The notes below the pieces were generated by a model. That model searched no databases, had not been told where the DNA came from, and worked only from the letters and a program-made list of their open reading frames with translations. From Gammaproteobacteria bacterium (GTDB taxonomy: Bacteria; Pseudomonadota; Gammaproteobacteria; Immundisolibacterales; Immundisolibacteraceae), in contig QNFC01000137.1 of the NCBI GenBank assembly GCA_003645395.1, forward strand, positions 1 through 5,345: 5,345 bases of DNA, in the 5' to 3' direction. Shown in pieces: positions 1 through 5,345 of the stretch. The position numbers were made by a program, and so were the translations under genes. Numbering within the stretch: the stretch's first letter is position 1; each line of letters starts with the position of its first letter.

Positions 1-319
1 TATCGGCAATGAAACCCGCGTTAAGGTGGTGAAAAACAAGGTGGCGCCGCCGTTTAAAACTGCCGAGTTTGAAATTCTCTATGGCGAGGGTGTTTCTCAC
101 GAGGGTGAAATCATTGACCTGGCAGTTGATAGCGGCATTCTTGATAAATCCGGTTCCTGGTACAGCTACAAGGGGGAACGGGTAGGGCAGGGCAAAGATA
201 AAGTCCGCAATTACCTGAAAGAACATGTTGAACTGGCGGTGGATCTGGAAAACCAGATTCGTGAACTGCGCCTGCCGAAGCGTGTTGAAGAAGAGACCGA
301 CGCCGCCGAGAGTGAGTGA
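1..319 (+). CDS. recA: RecA recombinase, C-terminal part (5' end outside window)
   Basis: This is the last 105 codons of recA, read from position 2 and ending in TGA at 317-319. RecA is the DNA-dependent ATPase that forms filaments on single-stranded DNA, carries out strand exchange and triggers LexA self-cleavage in the SOS response. The visible part begins with [17 protein letters not shown], which is nearly identical to E. coli and Pseudomonas RecA just after the ATPase core. It continues with the EFEILYGEG segment and the C-terminal domain signature [15 protein letters not shown]. The protein ends in the expected acidic tail ([10 protein letters not shown]), which in E. coli RecA moderates DNA binding. 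The Walker motifs, promoter and any LexA box lie upstream of the window. The last eight bases overlap the recX start. The identification is certain. Confidence 0.98.
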   Translation, partial: IGNETRVKVVKNKVAPPFKTAEFEILYGEGVSHEGEIIDLAVDSGILDKSGSWYSYKGERVGQGKDKVRNYLKEHVELAVDLENQIRELRLPKRVEEETDAAESE

Positions 320-794
320 CCAAGCCCCGATTGATTCAAACCCGGCTGAGGCATTTGCGCAGGCTTATAACCGAACACTGGGGTTGATTGCCCGCCGTGA
401 ACACTCTGCTGCCGAGTTGCGGCGTAAGCTGGCGAGTCGAGGCTATGACGACGCTGTAACTCAACGAGTGTTGGAGCAGTTACAGGATCGCGGATTGCAA
501 AACGACGCTGTTTTTGCTGAAGAGTACGTTGCTTCAAAAAAACGGCGCGGTTTTGGCCCGATGAAAATTACGGCTGAGCTGCAACAGCATGGCATTAGCC
601 GAGGGCAAATAAGTGAGTTGTTGGCAGAGCAGGACGAAGAATGGTGGGCAAATTGCCGTGCTGCCATGAACCGTAAATATGGCGAATCTGTCGCAGCTGA
701 TCAACGCGACCTGCAACGTCGTAGTCGGTTTTTACAGCAGCGTGGATTTACTGCTTCGATGGTGGCCAAAGTGATACGAGAAAACAGTGAGTGA
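312..794 (+). CDS. recX: Regulatory protein RecX
   Basis: RecX binds RecA filaments and modulates, usually inhibits, RecA ATPase and strand exchange. The 160-residue product is normal for the family (about 150-165). It shows the expected tandem three-helix repeats: [16 protein letters not shown] near residues 25-40, [18 protein letters not shown] near 79-96, and a third ending in [17 protein letters not shown] near 139-155. I place the start at GTG 312. It lies within the last codons of recA (GTGAGTGA, 8-base overlap), and the conserved region begins about 20 residues later. The reading frame is open further upstream, but those residues read as recA out of frame. No strong ribosome binding site precedes the GTG, so translation is probably coupled to recA. 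The next in-frame ATG, at residue 84, would remove the first repeat. Confidence 0.93.
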   Translation: MSDQAPIDSNPAEAFAQAYNRTLGLIARREHSAAELRRKLASRGYDDAVTQRVLEQLQDRGLQNDAVFAEEYVASKKRRGFGPMKITAELQQHGISRGQISELLAEQDEEWWANCRAAMNRKYGESVAADQRDLQRRSRFLQQRGFTASMVAKVIRENSE

Positions 795-798
795 ATTT

Positions 799-804
799 AA
801 GGTG
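799..804 (+). promoter_or_regulatory. Ribosome binding site that decides the alaS start
   Basis: AAGGTG lies seven bases before ATG 812 and is the best Shine-Dalgarno match near the alaS 5' end. It supports ATG 812 over the in-frame GTG at 791, which overlaps the recX stop by four bases (GTGA) but has only the weak purine run GAGAAAA before it. Confidence 0.6.
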
Positions 805-811
805 TTCCTGG

Positions 812-3415
812 ATGACTGATTTGAAATCTGGTCACGCGCTGCGCGAGGCATTTCTGGACTATTTTGCTGAACGTGGTCATCAGCGGGTAGAGAGTGCCTC
901 ACTGGTGCCGGTTAACGATCCGACGCTGCTATTTACCAATGCCGGCATGGTGCCCTTTAAAGAGGTGTTTCTGGGCAATGAAAAGCGTGATTACCACCGG
1001 GCAACCTCTTCACAGCGCTGTGTACGTGCAGGTGGGAAGCACAATGACCTGGAAAACGTCGGTTACACCGCTCGTCATCACACTTTTTTTGAGATGCTTG
1101 GCAATTTTAGCTTTGGCGACTATTTCAAGCCCGATGCGATCCGTTTCGCCTGGGAATTTCTGACCGAAGTGATTGGTCTGCCCGCAGAGAAACTATGGAT
1201 CACTGTTTTTGAAGACGATGACGAAGCAGCGCAGATATGGCTGGAGGATATTGGCGTAGATCCTGCCCGGCTCTCTCGAATCGGTGCTAAGGACAACTTC
1301 TGGAGTATGGGTGATACTGGTCCCTGCGGCCCCTGTTCAGAAATTTTTTACGATCACGGCGATAAAATACCTGGCGGACCTCCCGGTACTCCAGAAGAAG
1401 ATGGTGACCGCTACATCGAAATCTGGAACCTGGTCTTCATGCAGTACGACCGTCAGCCCGACGGTTCTTTGGTGCCGCTGCCGAAACCCTCAGTGGACAC
1501 CGGTATGGGTTTGGAGCGACTGGCGGCGATACTGCAGGGCGTTCACGATAATTTTGATACCGATCTGTTCGTGCCGCTGATCAACGCTACTGCTGCCATT
1601 CTCGACGTGCCGGCGGACGGTTCACGTTCGTTGCGAGTCATTGCCGACCATATTCGTTCGTGTTCGTTTCTGTTGATCGATGGTGTGATTCCTTCCAACG
1701 AGGGGCGAGGGTATGTGTTGCGGCGGATTATTCGTCGAGCAGTGCGTCACGGTTCCCGCCTGGGAGCGAATGGGCCATTTTTTTACCGGCTGGTGAAACC
1801 GCTTGCAGCCGTGTTGGGTGATGCTTATCCAGCATTGCTTGAACAGCAAAGTCGGATTGAAGAGCAGCTCAGGTTAGAAGAAGAACGTTTTGCCCTGACC
1901 CTGGAGCTGGGTCTGCAGATTCTTGAGCGGGAGATCGCCGAATTAGATGGCAATACATTGCCCGGAGTGCTGCTTTTTAAGCTCTATGACACTTATGGAT
2001 TCCCGGTTGATCTGACCGCTGATATCGCCCGCGAGCGTGGGTTAGAGATCGACATGGCAGGTTTCGAGACCGAAATGGCCCAGCAGCGCGAGCGGGCGCG
2101 TGCTGCTGGGGGCTTTAGCGCGGAAGCGAAGGTCAACGTTGGGACTGACCTGATCTCTGAATTCACCGGTTACGATCAGGTGTCTGATTCCGGAAAAGTA
2201 ATTGCGCTCTATCGTGAAGGCGAGCCCGTGGAATCGGTCGCTGCTGGTGAGCAGGCGCTGATAATTCTTGACCGCTCCCCGTTTTATGCCGAGTCCGGTG
2301 GTCAGGTTGGCGACCAGGGTGAGTTGGCCAGCGACGATGCCCGGTTTCAAGTAAACGATACGCAAAAATACGCCAACAGTATCGGTCATACTGGAGTAGT
2401 TACCAGCGGTGAAATTTGTCTGGACACTGCTTTGCAGGCCAAGGTCGATTCACAGCGGCGCGGAGCAACAGCGGCTAATCACTCGGCCACTCATCTGTTG
2501 CATGCAGCGTTGCGCTCGGTGCTGGGTGAGCATATTGGTCAGAAAGGCTCACTGGTTGATGCGGAGCGACTGCGGTTTGACTTTTCTCACGACCAACCCG
2601 TGTCGGCGACAGAGTTACGAACGATTGAAACCCTGGTTAATGAGCAGATTCGCCATAACACAACCGTGACTACCGAAGATATGGCTATCGATGCTGCTCG
2701 GCAACGCGGGGCGATGGCGCTGTTTGGCGAAAAATATGGTGAACGGGTTCGAGTAGTAGGAATGGACGATTTTTCCGTAGAGTTATGTGGCGGCACTCAC
2801 GCTGATCACGCCGGCGATATTGGCTATTTTAAGATCACTGGGGAAACCGGCATCGCCGCCGGTGTGCGCCGAATAGAAGCGATTGCCGGCGGAGCAGCCG
2901 TCCAGTGGGCGGCTAATCAGGAAGAAATGGTTACGGAGCTGGCCGGCAAACTCCAAGCCGGTAACGAACAGCTGCTGGAAAAAGTGGATGGTCTGTTGGC
3001 GCAAAACCGTGAGCTGAGCCGCGAACTCGAAAAACTAAAAAGCGAGCATGCAGCTTCGGCAAGTGCTGATCTTCACGAGCAAGCCATTACCGTAAAAGGG
3101 GTGAAAGTGTTAGCGGCACTGCTTGAGCAGGAGCCGAAAACTCTGCGCGAGACCGCTGATCGGTTAAAAGACAAACTAGGCAGCTGCGTGATTCTGCTGG
3201 CGACGGTCAACGACAACAAGGTGAACCTGGTGGCCGGTGTGAGTAAGGATCTGGTCGACCGACTAAGTGCAGGTGAACTGGTTAACCTGGCTGCGCAGAA
3301 AGTCGGCGGTAAAGGCGGAGGACGACCCGATATGGCCATGGCTGGAGGTAAAGACCCCGCTGGCGTTGGGGTGGCGCTGCTACAGCCCGCCGAATGGGTA
3401 GCCGAAAAGCTTTGA
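812..3415 (+). CDS. alaS: Alanine--tRNA ligase
   Basis: This is a cytoplasmic class II synthetase that charges tRNA-Ala with alanine and hydrolyses mischarged Ser- and Gly-tRNA-Ala. At 867 residues it is full length (E. coli 876). Visible parts, in order: the N-terminal region with [12 protein letters not shown]; class II motif 2 [16 protein letters not shown] at residues 69-84; the active-site loop [13 protein letters not shown] around 165-177; motif 3 GMGLER at 231-236; the tRNA-recognition region with [12 protein letters not shown]; the editing domain with HSATH (H557, H561) and CGGTH (C659, H663), which form the zinc-binding set; a charged heptad-like linker at about 718-750; and the C-Ala glycine-rich segment [15 protein letters not shown] at 832-846. 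No key residue is missing. ATG 812 gives an N-terminus that aligns with E. coli AlaS, whereas GTG 791 would add seven unconserved residues. The gene starts 17 bases after recX, so co-transcription with recA-recX is likely. Confidence 0.97.
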   Translation: MTDLKSGHALREAFLDYFAERGHQRVESASLVPVNDPTLLFTNAGMVPFKEVFLGNEKRDYHRATSSQRCVRAGGKHNDLENVGYTARHHTFFEMLGNFSFGDYFKPDAIRFAWEFLTEVIGLPAEKLWITVFEDDDEAAQIWLEDIGVDPARLSRIGAKDNFWSMGDTGPCGPCSEIFYDHGDKIPGGPPGTPEEDGDRYIEIWNLVFMQYDRQPDGSLVPLPKPSVDTGMGLERLAAILQGVHDNFDTDLFVPLINATAAILDVPADGSRSLRVIADHIRSCSFLLIDGVIPSNEGRGYVLRRIIRRAVRHGSRLGANGPFFYRLVKPLAAVLGDAYPALLEQQSRIEEQLRLEEERFALTLELGLQILEREIAELDGNTLPGVLLFKLYDTYGFPVDLTADIARERGLEIDMAGFETEMAQQRERARAAGGFSAEAKVNVGTDLISEFTGYDQVSDSGKVIALYREGEPVESVAAGEQALIILDRSPFYAESGGQVGDQGELASDDARFQVNDTQKYANSIGHTGVVTSGEICLDTALQAKVDSQRRGATAANHSATHLLHAALRSVLGEHIGQKGSLVDAERLRFDFSHDQPVSATELRTIETLVNEQIRHNTTVTTEDMAIDAARQRGAMALFGEKYGERVRVVGMDDFSVELCGGTHADHAGDIGYFKITGETGIAAGVRRIEAIAGGAAVQWAANQEEMVTELAGKLQAGNEQLLEKVDGLLAQNRELSRELEKLKSEHAASASADLHEQAITVKGVKVLAALLEQEPKTLRETADRLKDKLGSCVILLATVNDNKVNLVAGVSKDLVDRLSAGELVNLAAQKVGGKGGGRPDMAMAGGKDPAGVGVALLQPAEWVAEKL

Positions 3416-3499
3416 CGTAAACCGCAGGCGCAATCAATTTTGTAAAGATTAATCCTCAAACGACAACTTGCCCCATCTCTCGGTGGCAGAGCAGATGAA
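3416..3499 (+). other. alaS-lysC intergenic region, no clear terminator
   Basis: These 84 bases contain no GC-rich stem followed by a T run, so I see no intrinsic terminator for alaS, and readthrough into lysC is plausible. A TTGACG hexamer (3412-3417, over the alaS stop) resembles a -35 box, but no good -10 lies 16-18 bases downstream; TGTAAAGAT at 3441-3449 is too far and weak. The region is too short for a lysine riboswitch. Just before lysC, CTCT (3477-3480) can pair with AGAG (3488-3491), forming a small 4-bp hairpin near the start. The lysC ribosome binding site is poor, with only scattered purines (CAGAGCAGATGA) before ATG 3500. Confidence 0.5.
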
Positions 3500-4723
3500 A
3501 TGACCCTTATTGTCCAAAAATTTGGTGGTACCTCGATGGCCGACGTCGATACCATCGGTATCGTTGCTGATATTGTGGCGGCAACCCGGCGTGATCATGA
3601 CGTGGTTGTGGTGGTGTCGGCGATGTCTGGCCAGACGAATTATCTGGTGGACCTGGCGCGGTCACTGCAGTCCGTGCCGGATCTGCGCGAGATGGATGTG
3701 TTGTTGTCCACGGGTGAGCAGGTTTCCATGGCGCTGTTGGCCATGGCCCTGAAAGCGCGGGGGGTTGATGCCCAATCATTCACCGGTGGCCAGGTCAAAG
3801 TCTCTACTGACCAGGTACATGGAAAGGCCCGCATTACTTCTATCGGTGATACCGCGATTCGCAACGTGCTCGCGCAGGGCAAGGTTGCGGTCGTCGCTGG
3901 CTTTCAAGGTGTAGATCAGGACGGCAATATCACTACCCTTGGCCGGGGTGGGTCAGATACTTCGGCGGTGGCTCTGGCTGCTGTTTTGCATGCGCAGGAG
4001 TGTCAGATATATACCGACGTGGACGGTGTTTACACCACTGACCCCCGTATTGAACCGAACGCTCGGCGACTGGCTAAAATCACCTTTGAAGAGATGCTGG
4101 AAATGGCGAGCCTGGGTGCGAAAGTGCTACAGATTCGCTCGGTAGAATTTGCGGGTAAATACAAAGTACCACTGCGGGTGCTGTCGACATTTAAACAAGG
4201 GCCTGGAACCCTGATTACCCTCGAGGACCAACAAATGGAACAGGCGCTTATATCTGGTATCGCATTTAACCGTGACGAAGCCAAAATCACCATTATGGGT
4301 GTGCCCGACCGGCCCGGTGTCGCCTTTTCGATTCTTGGAAAAGTGGCTGATAACAACGTTGAAGTCGACATAATTATTCAGAATACTGGCGTCGATGGAT
4401 TGACCGACTTTACCTTTACTGTCCACCGTAATGATTTTAGGCAGACTATGGATTTGTTGCAGCCTGTCGTTAAAGAACTGCAAGCGCGTGAACTGAACGG
4501 TGATGACCGCATTGTAAAAGTTTCGCTGGTAGGTGTCGGCATGCGCTCGCACGCGGGTATTGCGGCCACAATGTTTAAAACGTTGTCCGACGAAGGCATC
4601 AACGTAGAAATGATTTCTACTTCCGAAATCAAAATCTCGGTCGTCGTTAACGAAAAATATCTAGAGTTGGCTGTGCGTGCACTGCACCGGCAGTTTGACC
4701 TTGATCAGGAGCCCCCTGACTGA
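3500..4723 (+). CDS. lysC: Aspartokinase, monofunctional, two ACT domains
   Basis: It phosphorylates aspartate to aspartyl-4-phosphate, the committed step to lysine/diaminopimelate, threonine and methionine. The 407-residue product matches the Pseudomonas/Corynebacterium/Bacillus-type enzyme (about 405-412). The amino-acid kinase domain starts with KFGGTS at 7-12 and contains STGEQVSMALLA, the GRGGSDTSA nucleotide-binding loop at 148-156 and YTDVDGVYTTDPR at 171-183. ACT domain 1 runs from about 262 to 335 (KITIMGVPDRPGVAF, QNTGVDGLTDFTF) and ACT domain 2 from about 338 to 402 (IVKVSLVGVGMRSHAGIA). Relatives with this layout are feedback-inhibited by lysine and threonine, often in concert; that is inferred here. 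No homoserine dehydrogenase domain is fused. The start gives the standard MTLIVQKFGGTS N-terminus, and an internal start is listed separately. The alaS-lysC-csrA order is the one known from Pseudomonas. Confidence 0.96.
   Translation: MTLIVQKFGGTSMADVDTIGIVADIVAATRRDHDVVVVVSAMSGQTNYLVDLARSLQSVPDLREMDVLLSTGEQVSMALLAMALKARGVDAQSFTGGQVKVSTDQVHGKARITSIGDTAIRNVLAQGKVAVVAGFQGVDQDGNITTLGRGGSDTSAVALAAVLHAQECQIYTDVDGVYTTDPRIEPNARRLAKITFEEMLEMASLGAKVLQIRSVEFAGKYKVPLRVLSTFKQGPGTLITLEDQQMEQALISGIAFNRDEAKITIMGVPDRPGVAFSILGKVADNNVEVDIIIQNTGVDGLTDFTFTVHRNDFRQTMDLLQPVVKELQARELNGDDRIVKVSLVGVGMRSHAGIAATMFKTLSDEGINVEMISTSEIKISVVVNEKYLELAVRALHRQFDLDQEPPD
4235..4723 (+). CDS. Possible aspartokinase beta subunit from internal lysC start
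   Basis: GAGGA at 4223-4227 is followed, seven bases later, by an in-frame ATG (4235) at lysC codon 246. Translation from here gives 162 residues beginning MEQALISGIA and containing just the two ACT domains. Bacillus subtilis aspartokinase II and Corynebacterium glutamicum LysC are known to make their beta subunit from an internal start at the equivalent place (in C. glutamicum the beta subunit begins MEEAVLTGV), giving alpha2beta2 enzymes. The spacing and sequence of this internal site are better than those of the main lysC start. Use of the site in this organism is inferred; the match could reflect only the conserved protein sequence LEDQQMEQ. Confidence 0.5.
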   Translation: MEQALISGIAFNRDEAKITIMGVPDRPGVAFSILGKVADNNVEVDIIIQNTGVDGLTDFTFTVHRNDFRQTMDLLQPVVKELQARELNGDDRIVKVSLVGVGMRSHAGIAATMFKTLSDEGINVEMISTSEIKISVVVNEKYLELAVRALHRQFDLDQEPPD

Positions 4724-4736
4724 CCGGATGGTCAGT
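4719..4736 (+). repeat. Perfect 7-bp inverted repeat with GGAT loop over lysC stop
   Basis: ACTGACC (4719-4725) and GGTCAGT (4730-4736) are exact reverse complements separated by GGAT. The left arm includes the lysC TGA. An A run follows it, not a T run, so it is not an intrinsic terminator on the + strand. As DNA, the TGACC-N4-GGTCA symmetry resembles operators of TetR-type repressors. As RNA, it presents GGA in a tight loop, as CsrA targets do. Which of these applies, if either, cannot be decided here. Confidence 0.6.
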
Positions 4737-4755
4737 AAAAAATGCGCTAGGCTGT

Positions 4756-4764
4756 TGATATAAA
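4756..4764 (+). promoter_or_regulatory. Candidate extended -10 promoter for csrA
   Basis: TGATATAAA contains a TGN element followed by TATAAA, a five-of-six match to the sigma-70 -10 box. No good -35 lies 16-18 bases upstream, as is common for extended -10 promoters. Transcription would start near 4771 and leave a csrA leader of about 70 bases. A second, weaker candidate is TGCTAGGAT at 4787-4795, whose GCTAGGATTAT context loosely resembles a sigma-S -10 region. The E. coli csrA gene has several promoters, including a sigma-S-dependent one, so multiple starts here would not be surprising. Confidence 0.4.
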
Positions 4765-4830
4765 AAAGAATATCCCTCAGTATTCCTGCTAGGATTATTA
4801 ATCAGTAGTTGAATGAAAACCAAAAATAGC

Positions 4831-4845
4831 AGGGAGAGAGGGATG
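4831..4845 (+). promoter_or_regulatory. csrA ribosome binding site with CsrA-type GGA motifs
   Basis: AGGGAGAGAGGG directly precedes ATG 4843; AGGGAG at 4831-4836 is six bases from the start. The same stretch contains two ANGGA motifs of the CsrA recognition type, at 4831-4835 and 4839-4843. The second covers the A of the start codon within AGAGGGATG, close to the known consensus ACARGGAUG. E. coli CsrA represses its own translation through a site over its Shine-Dalgarno sequence, so autoregulation is plausible. The ribosome binding site is strong; the CsrA role is inferred. Confidence 0.6.
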
Positions 4846-5079
4846 CTGATATTGACTCGAAGGACCGGTGAATCGGTAATGATCGGGGATGAAGTAAAAA
4901 TTTCTGTTCTGGGAATCAAGGGCAATCAAATTCGATTGGGCGTGAGTGCGCCGCGCGAAGTTGCTGTTCACCGTGAAGAGGTTTTTAAGCGCATTCAAGA
5001 CGAAGCAGTGCAAAGTAAGGAACCCCTTGAGTGTTCATCGCGACCAGAAATAAAGGTAGTTGTCTCTAATCTCGAATAA
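4843..5079 (+). CDS. csrA: Carbon storage regulator CsrA/RsmA, with long C-terminal tail
   Basis: CsrA is a small homodimeric RNA-binding protein that binds GGA motifs in mRNA leaders and controls translation and stability of carbon-metabolism, motility and biofilm genes; it is itself titrated by CsrB/RsmZ-type RNAs. Residues 1-54 follow the E. coli/Pseudomonas sequence closely: [47 protein letters not shown]. The RNA-contact residues L4 and R44 are present. At 78 residues it exceeds the usual 60-65. After RIQDE a tail of about 24 residues ends in the strand-like [10 protein letters not shown], in place of the short polar tail of relatives. ATG 4843 is chosen because family members begin ML(I/V)L and it has a strong ribosome binding site. 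The upstream in-frame ATG 4813 lacks one and would add ten residues before the buried N-terminal strand. Confidence 0.95.
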   Translation: MLILTRRTGESVMIGDEVKISVLGIKGNQIRLGVSAPREVAVHREEVFKRIQDEAVQSKEPLECSSRPEIKVVVSNLE

Positions 5080-5129
5080 TCACTATCAATTAAGACCAGG
5101 TAAATTGAGTTGATAACGGTGTTTTCAGC

Positions 5130-5166
5130 TTTACCGTAACTCGTTGCATAGGTATCCTATGCGCCC
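5130..5166 (+). promoter_or_regulatory. Promoter of tRNA-Ser with GC-rich discriminator
   Basis: TTTACC (5130-5135) and TATCCT (5153-5158) are separated by exactly 17 bases, each matching four of six sigma-70 consensus positions. The bases after the -10 run into GCGCCCCC, a GC-rich discriminator typical of stable-RNA promoters under stringent (ppGpp/DksA) control. Transcription would start near 5165, a few bases before the tRNA 5' end at 5169. No intrinsic terminator for csrA is seen between 5080 and this promoter, so some tRNA may also come from csrA readthrough. Confidence 0.6.
5146..5162 (+). repeat. Perfect 7-bp inverted repeat spanning the tRNA-Ser -10
   Basis: GCATAGG (5146-5152) and CCTATGC (5156-5162) are exact reverse complements around TAT. 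The repeat covers the -10 hexamer and part of the discriminator. It has no following T run, so it is not a terminator. It may be an operator or a coincidence of promoter sequence. Confidence 0.5.
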
Positions 5167-5168
5167 CC

Positions 5169-5259
5169 GGAGAGGTGGCCGAGCGGCTGAAGGCGCTCCC
5201 CTGCTAAGGGAGTATGGGTTAATCACTCATCGAGGGTTCGAATCCCTCCCTCTCCGCCA
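5169..5259 (+). tRNA. tRNA-Ser(GCU), reads AGC/AGU
   Basis: This is a complete 91-base class II tRNA. The acceptor stem GGAGAGG (5169-5175) pairs with CCTCTCC (5249-5255), followed by discriminator G and an encoded CCA (5257-5259). The anticodon stem CTCCC (5196-5200)/GGGAG (5208-5212) encloses the loop CTGCTAA, with anticodon GCT at 5203-5205. The T arm is GAGGG/TTCGAAT/CCCTC (5232-5248). The long variable arm (5213-5231) forms a 6-bp stem ATGGGT/ACTCAT with one G-U pair, as expected for serine tRNAs. A tRNA-Ser after csrA is a familiar arrangement in Pseudomonas relatives. Confidence 0.97.
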
Positions 5260-5280
5260 TCTTTTCAATGGCTTATTTGT
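5256..5280 (+). terminator. Weak hairpin after tRNA-Ser, possible terminator or trailer
   Basis: GCCAT (5256-5260) can pair with ATGGC (5268-5272) across a 7-base loop, followed by the T-rich TTATTTGT. The stem is only 5 bp and uses the tRNA's own GCCA end, so it may be only a precursor trailer structure. The remaining bases to 5345 show no gene, tRNA or clear terminator; CCGC/GCGG at 5310-5319 is a short GC-rich inverted repeat without a T run. Confidence 0.2.
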
Positions 5281-5345
5281 CAGCCCTGTCAAAAAATAGA
5301 GTCGCCGTTCCGCTGGCGGGCCTTGATGTCTCGATAGTAAACAAA

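Noticed and set aside
3412..3449. lysC promoter with -35 TTGACG
   Set aside because: No acceptable -10 hexamer lies 16-18 bases downstream; TGTAAAGAT is about 25 bases away and matches poorly.
3416..3499. Lysine riboswitch upstream of lysC
   Set aside because: The intergenic region is only 84 bases, far shorter than the roughly 170-base L-box, and shows none of its multi-stem layout.
3073..3555. 160-codon open frame on the - strand across alaS and lysC
   Set aside because: It is antisense to two well-conserved genes, has low-complexity Ser/Ala/Arg-rich composition, resembles no family I know, and follows from codon bias of the + strand genes.
4813..4842. Longer CsrA from ATG 4813
   Set aside because: No ribosome binding site precedes it, the ten extra residues are not family-like, and CsrA requires the MLIL N-terminal strand.
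5116..5137. csrA terminator from ACGGT/ACCGT
   Set aside because: The stem is 5 bp with a 12-base loop and no T run follows, and it overlaps the tRNA promoter.
5260..5345. Genomic island attachment site at the tRNA-Ser 3' end
   Set aside because: tRNA-Ser genes are frequent integration sites, but no integrase, second copy of the tRNA end or other island sign is visible in the 86 bases that remain.

Overview
The window is an ordinary, densely packed housekeeping stretch of a gammaproteobacterial chromosome. All genes are on the + strand, in the order recA (3' end only), recX, alaS, lysC, csrA (rsmA), tRNA-Ser(GCU). Three things point to Gammaproteobacteria, and more precisely to the Pseudomonas/Marinobacter/Cellvibrio-like side. 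The first is the recX-alaS-lysC-csrA-tRNA-Ser order. The second is a monofunctional aspartokinase of about 410 residues with two C-terminal ACT domains, unlike the enteric LysC of about 450 residues. The third is the close match of the AlaS and CsrA N-termini to the E. coli and Pseudomonas proteins. I cannot name a genus from sequence alone. No mobile element, CRISPR array, phage gene or defence system is visible.

Layout. Positions 1-319 hold the RecA C-terminal domain and acidic tail. recX (312-794) starts inside the last codons of recA, and alaS (812-3415) follows after 17 bases, so recA-recX-alaS looks like one transcription unit with no room for a terminator between the genes. A gap of 84 bases without a convincing terminator leads to lysC (3500-4723). 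lysC contains a well-formed internal ribosome binding site and in-frame ATG (4235) that could yield a separate regulatory beta subunit. The 119 bases between lysC and csrA are the main regulatory region. They hold a perfect 7-bp stem with a GGAT loop over the lysC stop, an extended -10 promoter candidate, and a purine-rich csrA ribosome binding site that contains CsrA-type GGA motifs. csrA (4843-5079) encodes a CsrA with an unusually long C-terminal tail. A typical stable-RNA promoter with a GC-rich discriminator precedes tRNA-Ser(GCU) (5169-5259). The last 86 bases contain only a weak hairpin and nothing else I recognise.

How the genes relate. RecA and RecX form a recombinase/inhibitor pair, and their overlapping genes suggest coupled translation. 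AlaS and tRNA-Ser serve translation. LysC commits aspartate to lysine, threonine, methionine and diaminopimelate synthesis. CsrA is a global post-transcriptional regulator whose own leader carries features consistent with autoregulation. The window does not show a new biological system. The points worth a second look are regulatory (the hairpin before csrA, the possible lysC beta start, the palindrome over the tRNA promoter) and the CsrA tail.
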